In this document: piece after piece, positions 43,817 to 52,469 of the stretch | Position numbering within the stretch: position 1 is the stretch's first letter | Layout of the letters: each line of letters begins with the position of its first letter | Source: Mycolicibacterium frederiksbergense | GTDB taxonomy: Bacteria; Actinomycetota; Actinomycetes; Mycobacteriales; Mycobacteriaceae | Direction of reading: 5' to 3' | Length of the DNA stretch: 64,000 nucleotides | Assembly (NCBI RefSeq): GCF_012223425.1 | Contig: NZ_CP038799.1 | Location: 2,170,001 to 2,234,000 of the forward strand | Program-made: the position numbers and the translations under genes | Notes under the pieces: generated by a model | Seen by the model: only the letters and a program-made list of their open reading frames with translations | Database searches by the model: none | What the model was told of the DNA's origin: nothing

Positions 43817-44731
43817 TCAGTCCCTTCGCATCCATTCGAGTGGGTCGCCGCGGTGCACCTGGATGCCGTGCCGAATCAACATGGTGCGCACCAGTTCTCG
43901 GCGATGCGCCGAGTAGGTGAGGACGTGCGCGATGATGCCGTACAGCTGGAAGGACTCGGGCGGATCACACAGCGCGTCGATCACGGTGTCGCTCAGCCGG
44001 CCCTGCTCGCCGTAGTCGCGCACCATCGCCGTCCAGCGCGCCGACACCTCGTCGTGGTCGGCGGCCAACCGCGGGGCCGCGCGGATGCCGGGTCGGACGG
44101 GCTGGTCGCGCCCCTCGATGCTGGCCAGCCAGACCTCCTTGGTCCACACCAGCGCGCCGAGCACCGCCGCGACGCTGGGCTCTTCACCGTCCCACTCCAG
44201 GATCACCTGCCCCGGTGAAACCGGTTCGTCCCATTGCGATTCCGACAATCCGGCGGCTGCACCGATGAGCGCTGCGGTGTCGGCGATATCGTGCGCGATC
44301 ATCAGCAGCGAGATATCGGGGCGCTGCGTATCCCCGGGGCTGTCCAGCCACAACGATTCCGGAGGATGGAAATGCATCCCGTTGGGGGCGGGTAGCCGGA
44401 ACCCGACATCGGTGGCCTGGGACGGCGGGACCCCGAAGGCGCGCCGGAACGCGCGGGAGAACACCTCCGGCGCCGACCATCCCTCGTCGAGGGCGACCGC
44501 GGCCACCCCTTCCCCGCGCTGCAACCGCCAGGCCGCCCGCTCCAGCATCACGCGGCGGCGCAGCGCGGCCGGCGGTTCGCCGGTGAGCCGGCTGACCTCC
44601 CGGGAGAAGTGAAACTCCGAGGCGAAACTGCTGCGCGCCATGCCGGCGACGTCGGTGTTGCCGCTGTCCACCACCGAGTCGAGCAGCTCACGGAGCCGGT
44701 CCCGGCGCGGCCCATTCGGCTGAACACTCAC
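43817..44731 (-). CDS. AraC-type regulator fused to a DinB-like domain
   Basis: 304 residues. The N-terminal 105 hold two AraC helix-turn-helices (MARSSFASEFHFSREVSRLTGEPP; VALDEGWSAPEVFSRAFRRAFGVPPS). The rest looks like a DinB/mycothiol-dependent four-helix bundle, with His residues in IAHDIADTAAL and VLTYSAHRREL. This puts the DNA-binding domain at the N-terminus, the reverse of most AraC proteins. GTG start at 44731. Being in one operon with the RibD-like reductase suggests a small stress-response unit. Confidence 0.87.
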   Translation of the reverse strand: MSVQPNGPRRDRLRELLDSVVDSGNTDVAGMARSSFASEFHFSREVSRLTGEPPAALRRRVMLERAAWRLQRGEGVAAVALDEGWSAPEVFSRAFRRAFGVPPSQATDVGFRLPAPNGMHFHPPESLWLDSPGDTQRPDISLLMIAHDIADTAALIGAAAGLSESQWDEPVSPGQVILEWDGEEPSVAAVLGALVWTKEVWLASIEGRDQPVRPGIRAAPRLAADHDEVSARWTAMVRDYGEQGRLSDTVIDALCDPPESFQLYGIIAHVLTYSAHRRELVRTMLIRHGIQVHRGDPLEWMRRD

Positions 44732-44810
44732 AGCTTCCGAGTATCGCGGCTACCCCCGACCGGCGACATGACATTTCCTGCTCGACGGTGGGAACTAGAC
44801 TCCGGACTCG

Positions 44811-45956
44811 GTGAGTGAATTCGATGCGCTGTGCGCCAACGACGGTGATTTGGCCGACCTACGCCTGGAGGTTCGGCGGTTCGTGCACGCCGACCGGGAG
44901 AGTTTCGGCTGGCAGCCCGAGATCGACTCCTGGCTGACCAGTTGGGACGCCGGTTTCAGCGCGCGACTGGCCGATGCCGGTTTCGTCGGGCTGACCATCC
45001 CCACCGAGTACGGCGGGCACGGGCAGGGTTTCCTGCACCGCTACGTCGTCACCGAGGAACTGCTCGGGGCGGGTGCCCCGGTTGCCGCGCACTGGTTCGC
45101 CGACCGTCAGGTCGCGCCGTCATTGCTGAGCTACGGCAGCGAGGAGCAGCGCCGGCGGCTGCTGCCCGGGATCGCCACCGGCAGGCTGTACTCGGCGATC
45201 GGGATGAGCGAACACGGCGCCGGCTCGGACCTGGCCGCGACCGCCACCCGCGCCACCCGCACCGACGGGGGCTGGGTGCTCAACGGCACCAAGGTGTGGA
45301 CCAGCGGCGGGCACCGCGCCCATTTCGCGATCGTGCTGGCCCGCACCAGCCCGCTGGATCCCGACCACCGGCACGCCGGCTTCAGCCAGTTCATCGTCAC
45401 GCTGGATTCCCCCGGCATCACCATCAGCCCGATCATCACGCTCGACGGTCACCACCACTTCAACGAGGTCACCTTCGACGATGTCGCGGTCGGTGACGCC
45501 GACGTGCTGGGCGAGGTCGGCGACGGCTGGCATCAGGTGACGGCCGAACTCGGTTTCGAGCGCAGCGGCCCGGAGCGCATCCTGTCCACCGCGATCCTGA
45601 TCTTCGGGGTGATCAGAGCGCTCGGCGCCCAGCAGGTCGATGACCGCACCGCCGCGGAGGTCGGCGACCTGGTGGGCCGGGTGACGGCGCTGCGGCAGTT
45701 GTCGGTGTCGGTGGCCCGGGCACTGTCGGACGGGCAGGATGCGGCGACACGGGCCGCCCTGGTGAAGGACCTGGGGACGCGTTTCGAGCAGCAGTCGGTG
45801 GAGCTGTGCGCGGACCTGCTGGACTACGTCGATGACGATGCGGACCTGCGTGCCATCCTCGACACCGCGCGCCGGCACTCGCCGATGTTCACGCTGCGCG
45901 GCGGGACCAACGAGGTGCTGCGCGGTGTGATCGCCCGCGGCCTGGGAGTGCGATGA
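44811..45956 (+). CDS. Acyl-CoA dehydrogenase, large subunit of a probable heteromer
   Basis: 381 residues with a complete acyl-CoA dehydrogenase fold: SEHGAGSDLAATATRA near 140 and the C-terminal RGGTNEVLRGVIARGLG. The YEGT Glu seen in FadE5 is replaced by GGT, as in steroid-type FadE pairs, where the base sits elsewhere. It overlaps the next, shorter FadE gene by ATGA, the layout of alpha2beta2 ChsE-type enzymes. GTG start at 44811. Confidence 0.92.
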   Translation: MSEFDALCANDGDLADLRLEVRRFVHADRESFGWQPEIDSWLTSWDAGFSARLADAGFVGLTIPTEYGGHGQGFLHRYVVTEELLGAGAPVAAHWFADRQVAPSLLSYGSEEQRRRLLPGIATGRLYSAIGMSEHGAGSDLAATATRATRTDGGWVLNGTKVWTSGGHRAHFAIVLARTSPLDPDHRHAGFSQFIVTLDSPGITISPIITLDGHHHFNEVTFDDVAVGDADVLGEVGDGWHQVTAELGFERSGPERILSTAILIFGVIRALGAQQVDDRTAAEVGDLVGRVTALRQLSVSVARALSDGQDAATRAALVKDLGTRFEQQSVELCADLLDYVDDDADLRAILDTARRHSPMFTLRGGTNEVLRGVIARGLGVR

Positions 45957-46939
45957 GCGAGTTGGACGAGCTGAAGCAGCTGGTCGCCGACATCGGCCGG
46001 CGGTCCTATGACGCCCGGTTCGGCAAGCGCCGGCTGCCCGAGGTCTTCGACGCCGACCTGTGGCGCACTCTCGACGAGTCCGGGTTGACCCGGCTCACCA
46101 CCGAACAGGGTGCGGGACCGCGCGAGGCCGCCATCGTGCTCGCCGGGCTGGCCCGCCACGGTGCCGCCGTGCCGGTCGCCGAAACCGATCTGCTGGCCGG
46201 CTGGCTGGCCGGCGAGGCGGGGCTGGAGGTCCCGGCCGGCCCACTCACGGTGGCGGTCGGCGCGGCAGGTGCCGCCCGCGAGGTGCCGTGGCCGTCTGAC
46301 GCCGCCGTCGTCCTGGCCGCTCGGGAACCCGACGGACTGCACGTCGGCCTGCTCGACGACCCCGAGGTCACCCTCGCGTACAACCTGGCCGGTGAGCCTC
46401 GCGGCGCGCTGCGGTACCGCACAGACGGGTTGACCCGGCTGGATCCGGCCGCCGGTGACGAGTTGGTGCGCCGCGGCGCGTGGGCCCGGTGCGTGCAGAT
46501 CGTCGGCGCCTTCGACTCTGCGCTGGAGCTGACCGTCGCGCACACGTCCGAGCGCGTGCAGTTCGGCCGGACGCTGAGCAAGTTCCAGGCCGTGCAGCAC
46601 TCGCTGGCCGCCATGGCGGGCGAGATCGAACAGGCCAGGGCGGCCACCGACCTGGCCACCGCCGCGGTGGCCGACCACGGGTTCGCCGACGCCAGGTCCG
46701 ATTACGCGGTGACGATCGCGAAGATCGCGGTCGGCCGCGCCGTCACGCCGGTGACCACCATCGCCCATCAGTTGCACGGCGCCATCGGGGTCACCATCGA
46801 GCACCAGTTGTGGTCGGCGACCATGCGGGCCCGCAGCTGGTCCGACGAGTTCGGCAGCACCGCGTCCCACGCCCGGCGCCTGGGCCGGCTGGTGCTCGAC
46901 GCCGCCGACCCGTGGGATGTGCTGATCAGTTCACCGTGA
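45953..46939 (+). CDS. Acyl-CoA dehydrogenase, small subunit of a probable heteromer
   Basis: 328 residues. The C-terminal helical domain is well conserved (ERVQFGRTLSKFQAVQHSLA; HQLHGAIGVTIEHQLW), but the N-terminal and beta domains are short and lack the usual FAD/acyl signature. That is the pattern of the non-catalytic partner in mycobacterial FadE heterotetramers. The start overlaps the stop of the preceding gene (ATGA). Its 3' end is 3 bases from the convergent nat gene. Confidence 0.9.
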   Translation: MSELDELKQLVADIGRRSYDARFGKRRLPEVFDADLWRTLDESGLTRLTTEQGAGPREAAIVLAGLARHGAAVPVAETDLLAGWLAGEAGLEVPAGPLTVAVGAAGAAREVPWPSDAAVVLAAREPDGLHVGLLDDPEVTLAYNLAGEPRGALRYRTDGLTRLDPAAGDELVRRGAWARCVQIVGAFDSALELTVAHTSERVQFGRTLSKFQAVQHSLAAMAGEIEQARAATDLATAAVADHGFADARSDYAVTIAKIAVGRAVTPVTTIAHQLHGAIGVTIEHQLWSATMRARSWSDEFGSTASHARRLGRLVLDAADPWDVLISSP

Positions 46940-46942
46940 TGG

Positions 46943-47827
46943 TCACGAGTCCAGGACCTGACCGACCCGGGCTTCCACGTCACCGAGCCCGCTCAGGTCG
47001 ATCCCGAAACGTCCGGTGAGCTGGTCGAGCACGTCGGCGGCGGAGTTCAGCCGGATCTTCTCGGTGCCGCCTGCGGCGTGGATGGCGAGGTGGCGGCCCC
47101 GCAGATTCCAGCGGGCGTCGTCGGTGACCAGGGCGACGGACAGCCCGACGACGAAGCCGGACTTCGGGTAGGTCGAGACGTACCAGCTGCCCACCTCCAG
47201 ATCGATGAGGCGTCTCGGCTCGTCGGTGAACAGATACAGCGGCTCCCACCGAGCGCGGATCTGCGCCTCCAGCCGCAAGGTGCCCGCACCGGCGTCGACG
47301 ATCCGGTAGGGCTCGTGGCGGGTCTGCTGCACCGGCCCGGCTTCCAGGCGGATCGGCGAGGACAGCGTCTGTCCGCCGAACCCGACATCGGCCAGGAACC
47401 GCCCGTCGACACCGGGGACGGTGACCGCCAGCACGTTGTGCGTCATCGCCGGCATCGGCGCATCCCACGCCGCCGGCGGCGACGCATCGAACTCGCCCAT
47501 CCACACGACGCGTCCGGCCAGCCGGTCCACTCCGAATCCGAGGGCCTCCAGCGCGTAGCCGAACAGCCCGTTCTGTTCGTAGCAGTACCCACCGCGGCGG
47601 CGGTGCACCAGCTTGTCGACCAGGGCGGTCGCACCGAGGTCTGCGACGGGCGTGCCCAGCACCGGGTCCAGGGTCTCGAACGGGATGGACCTGTTGTGCG
47701 CGGCGTGCAGAGCGTGCAGGGTGTCCAGTGTCGGTTCCGGCGGGCTGGAGCGAAGCGACCCGGGGATAGTCTGAGCCGGCCCCTGATAGCCGATCCGAGC
47801 GAGGTAGGCCGCGATGTCCGGTGTCAT
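46943..47827 (-). CDS. nat: Arylamine N-acetyltransferase
   Basis: 294 residues. Catalytic triad C82 (GGYCYEQNGLFG), H130 (MTHNVLAV) and D147 (FLADVGFGG). It transfers acetyl or propionyl groups from CoA to arylamines and hydrazines; mycobacterial NAT inactivates isoniazid and is linked with cholesterol-derived propionyl-CoA. ATG at 47827 chosen (an upstream frame runs to 47848). The divergent intergenic region carries a near-perfect KstR box, which fits that link. Confidence 0.93.
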   Translation of the reverse strand: MTPDIAAYLARIGYQGPAQTIPGSLRSSPPEPTLDTLHALHAAHNRSIPFETLDPVLGTPVADLGATALVDKLVHRRRGGYCYEQNGLFGYALEALGFGVDRLAGRVVWMGEFDASPPAAWDAPMPAMTHNVLAVTVPGVDGRFLADVGFGGQTLSSPIRLEAGPVQQTRHEPYRIVDAGAGTLRLEAQIRARWEPLYLFTDEPRRLIDLEVGSWYVSTYPKSGFVVGLSVALVTDDARWNLRGRHLAIHAAGGTEKIRLNSAADVLDQLTGRFGIDLSGLGDVEARVGQVLDS

Positions 47828-47894
47828 GCCCCCATCCTGTGTCCTCAACCTCGGTTCAGGTCAACCGACCTTTGACCGCCTACCCGTTCCATGC

Positions 47895-47918
47895 GAAACT
47901 AGAACACGTTCTAGTTTC
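47895..47918. promoter_or_regulatory. KstR box between nat and the acyltransferase operon
   Basis: A perfect 11-base inverted repeat, GAAACTAGAAC with a two-base spacer and its complement, contains TAGAACACGTTCTA. This matches the KstR consensus TNNAACNNGTTNNA at every fixed position. It lies 18 bases before the acyltransferase ATG and 68 bases before that of nat. Confidence 0.8.
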
Positions 47919-47935
47919 AACATCGGAGGCACCCC

Positions 47936-48745
47936 ATGAGCTCGCCCGATATCGATCCCACCGAGATCACCAAGTTCGATCCCAGCCTCACCGAGCGGGT
48001 GATGGGGCTGCTGCGGCCGTTCCTGAAGGCGTATCACCGCTCCGAGGTCCGCGGCCTGGAGAACTTCCCGAACGGCGGCGCGCTGGTGGTCTGCAACCAC
48101 TCCGGTGGCATGTTCCCCATGGATGTGCCCATTTTCGCGGCCGATTTCTACGAGCGGTTCGGCTATGGGCGCCCGGTGTACACATTGAGCCACGCCATGC
48201 TGATGATCGGCCCCACCGGCGACTTCTTCAAGAAGACCGGCTTCATCCTGGCCAGCCACGAGAACGCCGATGAGGCGCTGCGCTCCGGCGGCGTCGTCGT
48301 GGTGTTCCCCGGCGGTGACTACGACGTCTACCGTCCCACCAGCGAGGCCAACAAGATCGATTTCGACGGCCGGCAGGGCTATGTGCGCGCGGCCATCAAC
48401 GCCGGGGTGCCCATCGTGCCGATGGTCGGCATCGGCGGGCAGGAGACCCAGCTCTACCTGTCCCGCGGCACCTGGCTGGCCAAGCGGCTCGGCCCGATCG
48501 CGCGGCTGGCGCGCACCAAGATCGTCCCGCTGTCCTTCGGTTTCCCGTTCGGGCTGTCGGCCGTGGTGCCGATGAACGTGCCGCTGCCCGCCAAGATCGT
48601 CATGCAGGTGCTGGCGCCGGTCGACATCGAGGCCCAGTTCGGGGAGACCCCCGATATCGACGAGGTCGACGCCCATGTCCGGCGCGTCATGCAGGGCGCT
48701 CTCGACGAATTGGCCGCCGAACGCCGCCTGCCGGTCATCGGCTGA
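47936..48745 (+). CDS. Lysophospholipid/diacylglycerol-type acyltransferase (Rv1428c-like)
   Basis: 269 residues of the PlsC superfamily. The catalytic block is CNHSGGMFPMD, with spacing wider than HX4D as in the MGAT/DGAT2-like branch, and the glycerol-site block is VVVVFPGGDYDVYRP. It probably acylates a lysophospholipid or acylglycerol at the membrane. First gene of a run with fadD12-like and lipO-like genes, gaps of 2 and -29 bases. The same trio, Rv1428c-Rv1427c-Rv1426c, is recalled from M. tuberculosis. A KstR box precedes it. Confidence 0.9.
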   Translation: MSSPDIDPTEITKFDPSLTERVMGLLRPFLKAYHRSEVRGLENFPNGGALVVCNHSGGMFPMDVPIFAADFYERFGYGRPVYTLSHAMLMIGPTGDFFKKTGFILASHENADEALRSGGVVVVFPGGDYDVYRPTSEANKIDFDGRQGYVRAAINAGVPIVPMVGIGGQETQLYLSRGTWLAKRLGPIARLARTKIVPLSFGFPFGLSAVVPMNVPLPAKIVMQVLAPVDIEAQFGETPDIDEVDAHVRRVMQGALDELAAERRLPVIG

Positions 48746-48747
48746 TC

Positions 48748-50415
48748 GTGGGGCTTCTCGATTTCCCCCGTCGCTTCGCTCGCCCCACCGTGGACCGGGT
48801 CACCGATACAGCGGGCCTGATCGGCACGATGGTGCGCGCCGGTGTCATCGCGCCGCTGCGGCCCGACAAGTATCTGCGCATCGGGGCCGCGATGGCCCGC
48901 GAAAACATGGGCATCACTTCGGGATTCGCCAGCGCCGCACAGCGCTGCGGTGACCGGGTCGGGCTCATCGACGAGCTCGGGGCGCTGACGTGGCGTGAGA
49001 TCGACCAGCGCGCAGACGCTTTGGCGGCCGGGCTGCAGGCGTTACCCGGCGGCGAACCCCAGGTGCTGGGCATCATGGCCCGCAACCACCGCGGTTTCGT
49101 CGAGGCGCTGATCGCGGCCAACCGCATCGGTGCCGACGTGCTGTTGCTGAACACGTCGTTCGCCGGGCCGGCACTGGCCGAGGTGTGGGAACGGGAATCG
49201 GCCGGGCGTACCGGTGCGGTCATCTACGACGAGGAGTTCACCCCGACCGTCGATCGCGCGCTCGCCGACGCTCCCGGGGTGGCCCGCATCGTGGCCTGGA
49301 CCGACACCGCACCGACCGGACTGACCGTCGCACACCTGATCACCGAGCACGCCGGGCAGCAGCCCCGGCGCGCCAAGGAGAAATCCAAGGTCATCCTGCT
49401 GACCTCGGGGACCACCGGAACACCGAAGGGCGCCAAGCATTCCGGCGGTGGACCCGAGGTTCTCAAGGCGATCCTGGACCGCACCCCGTGGCATACCGAG
49501 GAGCCGGTGGTCGTGGCCGCGCCGATGTTCCACGCCTGGGGGTTCTCCCAACTGGCCTTCGCCGCCTCGATGGCGTGCACCATCATCACCCGGCGCAAGT
49601 TCGACCCGGAGGCCACACTCGCGCTGGTCGACACCCACCGAGCCACCGGATTGTGTGTGGTGCCGGTGATGTTCGACCGCATCGTCGAGTTGCCCGACGA
49701 GATCCGCAACCGCTACAGCGGGCGCACCCTGCGGTTCGCCGCGGCGTCCGGGTCCCGGATGCGTCCCGATGTCGTCATCAAGTTCATGGATCAGTTCGGC
49801 GATGTCATCTACAACAACTACAACGCCACCGAGGCCGGCATGATCGCCACCGCGACGCCGACCGATCTGCGCGCCGCACCCGACACGGCCGGAAAACCGG
49901 CCGAGGGCACCGAGATCCGGATCCTGGACGCCGAGCTTCGGGTGCTGCCGCCCGGTGAGACCGGCACCATCTACGTGCGCAATTCCACCCAGTTCGACGG
50001 GTACACCTCGGGCAAGACCAAGGACTTCCACGACGGGTTCATGAACTCCGGTGACGTCGGCTATCTGGACGTCAACGGCCGGTTGTTCGTGGTGGGCCGC
50101 GATGACGAGATGATCGTCTCCGGCGGAGAGAACGTCTACCCCATCGAGGTGGAGAAGACGCTGGTGACCCACGACGCGGTGGCCGAGGCCGCCGTCATCG
50201 GGGTCGACGACGAACAGTTCGGTCAGCGACTTGTCGCCTTCGTGGTGCTGCGCGGCGCGGGAGAACCCGTGACCGCCGATGTTTTGAAGCAGTACGTCCG
50301 GGACAATCTGGCCAACTACAAGGTGCCGCGAGACATCACCATCCTGGATGAATTGCCGCGCAACAGCACCGGGAAGATCCTGCGCAGTGAACTCGCACAA
50401 CGCACCACGGGGTAA
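48748..50415 (+). CDS. fadD12: Fatty acid-CoA ligase, FadD12-like
   Basis: 555 residues, ANL superfamily. The phosphate loop is LLTSGTTGTPKG, followed by the adenylate motif YNNYNATEAG, then NSGDVGYLD, GRDDEMIVSGGENVYP, and the C-terminal Lys in NSTGKILRS. It activates a fatty acid to acyl-CoA via acyl-AMP. GTG start at 48748, two bases after the acyltransferase stop. The assignment to FadD12 rests on neighbours rather than a search. Confidence 0.88.
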   Translation: MGLLDFPRRFARPTVDRVTDTAGLIGTMVRAGVIAPLRPDKYLRIGAAMARENMGITSGFASAAQRCGDRVGLIDELGALTWREIDQRADALAAGLQALPGGEPQVLGIMARNHRGFVEALIAANRIGADVLLLNTSFAGPALAEVWERESAGRTGAVIYDEEFTPTVDRALADAPGVARIVAWTDTAPTGLTVAHLITEHAGQQPRRAKEKSKVILLTSGTTGTPKGAKHSGGGPEVLKAILDRTPWHTEEPVVVAAPMFHAWGFSQLAFAASMACTIITRRKFDPEATLALVDTHRATGLCVVPVMFDRIVELPDEIRNRYSGRTLRFAAASGSRMRPDVVIKFMDQFGDVIYNNYNATEAGMIATATPTDLRAAPDTAGKPAEGTEIRILDAELRVLPPGETGTIYVRNSTQFDGYTSGKTKDFHDGFMNSGDVGYLDVNGRLFVVGRDDEMIVSGGENVYPIEVEKTLVTHDAVAEAAVIGVDDEQFGQRLVAFVVLRGAGEPVTADVLKQYVRDNLANYKVPRDITILDELPRNSTGKILRSELAQRTTG

Positions 50416-51604
50416 GCCCAGGCCGCTGCTGGCAGCGCTGGCCGAACTGGCCAATGCCGCCAACGCGGTGCGCCCGTTGGGCCGTAAGGGCTACAGCACC
50501 GTGGCGACGTTCGCGTTCGGCTGGCCGACATCGGAGAACGCCCCGCTGCTGTTCACCGGTTCGGTGCTGGACGTGATCCGGCGGGCACTGCTGGGGCATT
50601 ACCGCACCCGCAACGGCCGGATCTCCCTGGCGCTCAAGGGCCTCACCTGGGCACTGCTGGCGTTGTTGCAGCGCCGCGAGGTGGAGTCGAAGCGGTACTT
50701 CGAGGATCCGCTGAAGGCGGCCCTCGGCGCAGACTATCGGGAGGCCGAGGAACCCGAACGGCGTCCGCGCGGTGTCTTCGGAACGGGATGGGCCCGGCGG
50801 CGCTACGTGCACGCGACGGCACGCTACGGCCCGCACGGTCCCAATCTGGCCGACATCTGGATGCGGCCCGATCTGCCCCGCGACGGGAAAGCGCCAGTGC
50901 TGCTGCAGATCCCCGGCGGCGCGTGGATGATCGGGATGCGCCGCCCGCAGGCCTACCCGATGCTGAGCCGGCTGGCCGAGCGCGGCTGGATCTGTGTGTC
51001 GATCGGGTACCGGATCAGTCCGAGATACACCTGGCCCGACCACATCGTGGATGTCAAACAGGCGATCGCCTGGGTGAAGGCGAACATCGCGGACTACGGC
51101 GGCGATGCCGAGAACATCTATCTCACCGGCGGTTCGGCCGGCGGACACCTCACGGCGCTGGCCGCGCTCACCCCGAACGACCCGAAATGGCAGCCCGGTT
51201 TCGAAGACGCCGACACCTCGGTGGCTGCGGCGGTGCCGATCTACGGGCGATACGACTGGTTCACCGACACCGGCAACGGCAGGCCCGAATTCATCAAGAT
51301 CCTGGAGAAGTTCATCGTCAAGCTGCCGTTCGACGACCACCGGCGGGAGTACCTGGACGCCTCACCGATCACCCTGGTGCACGCCGACGCACCTCCGTTC
51401 TTTGTGCTGCACGGTGAGGATGATTCGGTGATCCCGGTGCGCGAGGGGCGCGAGTTCGCCGACGCGCTCAAGAGCGTCTCGAAGGCACCGGTCATCTACG
51501 CCGAGATTCCACACGCCCAGCACGCGTTCGACTTCTTCGGCTCGGCACACGGGCACAACACCGCCGCTGCCGTGGAGCGCTTCCTGAACTGGGTGCGCGG
51601 CTGA
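50387..51604 (+). CDS. lipO: Alpha/beta-hydrolase esterase, LipO-like
   Basis: About 405 residues. Oxyanion motif IPGGAWMIG, nucleophile Ser in GGSAGGHL, Asp in HGEDDSVIP, His in PHAQHAFD. It is a carboxylesterase with an N-terminal helical extension shared with LipC. GTG at 50387 is inside the fadD12 end; a GTG further in is also possible. Convergent with the lipoprotein and WS/DGAT genes, as for Rv1426c/Rv1425. Confidence 0.88.
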   Translation: MNSHNAPRGKPRPLLAALAELANAANAVRPLGRKGYSTVATFAFGWPTSENAPLLFTGSVLDVIRRALLGHYRTRNGRISLALKGLTWALLALLQRREVESKRYFEDPLKAALGADYREAEEPERRPRGVFGTGWARRRYVHATARYGPHGPNLADIWMRPDLPRDGKAPVLLQIPGGAWMIGMRRPQAYPMLSRLAERGWICVSIGYRISPRYTWPDHIVDVKQAIAWVKANIADYGGDAENIYLTGGSAGGHLTALAALTPNDPKWQPGFEDADTSVAAAVPIYGRYDWFTDTGNGRPEFIKILEKFIVKLPFDDHRREYLDASPITLVHADAPPFFVLHGEDDSVIPVREGREFADALKSVSKAPVIYAEIPHAQHAFDFFGSAHGHNTAAAVERFLNWVRG

Positions 51605-51674
51605 CCTATCCTGCCGAATAGCCATTTGTCACAAGAATTTTCGACTTCAGCGTGTCGCAACTGGCCACTGAGCG

Positions 51675-52427
51675 TCAGCACAGCGGCGTGTGGCGGCAGA
51701 CGGCGTCCGGTGGCGGCGGTAACTGCGGGCGCGGAAGCTGCGGTGGCGGTGGGAGCCGGGGCGGCGGTGGCAGTCGCGGCCCGCGCTGGCCCCCGTCCCC
51801 GCCATTGCCGCTCACCGGAGGTGGGGCCGGAGCCGGCTCCGCCGGTGCCGGGGGCAGCGCCGGAGGCAACTGGGACGGCGGCGGCGCGGGACCGGTGGCC
51901 GCGGGCAGCGCGGACATCGCCCAGATGGCGATCGGCTGCGGGTCCAGCATGTAGTTCGCGGGAGCGGCCGTGAGTTGCAACTGGGTCGGCAAGACACCGG
52001 GCTTGACGTGAAAGAACACCCAGCCTGTCACGTCGCCGATCACCCGCGCGGGCAGCGGGCGCGACGAGAGGACGACCGGACGCGACGGGGGGATCTGTTC
52101 GCCGCCGCTGACCAGTAGCCGGAAGCCGCCGTTCGGGCCCGTCGCGTCAATGGGGGCGGACACATCGGCGAAGGAGACCTCGATGCCGAGCTCCAGTTCG
52201 TCTCCGGTGTTCTGACGGACCAGGGCCATGGTGTCCGCACGCGGTGTGATGGTGGCACCCTTCGCCGTCAGCGGTGCCCCCAGCAGCGCCGTACCGGGAA
52301 GAATCGACACCTCGGAGTGCTCGGCGCTGGAACTCACCGGGTCCGACGAGCTCGCCGATTGGGGAGCCGGCCCGTAGGAGCAGCCGGCCGCCACGACGAC
52401 CGCGGCCACAGCGCCCAGGAGTTTCAT
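51675..52427 (-). CDS. Putative lipoprotein with Pro-rich C-terminus
   Basis: 250 residues. MKLLGAVAAVVVAAGC gives a lipobox (VAAGC, Cys16). A beta-rich middle domain (about 40-155) is followed by about 90 residues of Pro, Gly and Ala, ending with a short tail containing two Cys. ATG at 52427 was preferred to the upstream GTG because it starts the signal peptide. The middle domain resembles MPT63/DUF4352-type immunoglobulin-like envelope proteins only vaguely. Function unknown; it lies 42 bases downstream of the WS/DGAT gene. Confidence 0.75.
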   Translation of the reverse strand: MKLLGAVAAVVVAAGCSYGPAPQSASSSDPVSSSAEHSEVSILPGTALLGAPLTAKGATITPRADTMALVRQNTGDELELGIEVSFADVSAPIDATGPNGGFRLLVSGGEQIPPSRPVVLSSRPLPARVIGDVTGWVFFHVKPGVLPTQLQLTAAPANYMLDPQPIAIWAMSALPAATGPAPPPSQLPPALPPAPAEPAPAPPPVSGNGGDGGQRGPRLPPPPRLPPPPQLPRPQLPPPPDAVCRHTPLC

Positions 52428-52469
52428 GCCGTCATTCTCGCCCATACCCGGCGCCGCGGCGCAGGCGTG

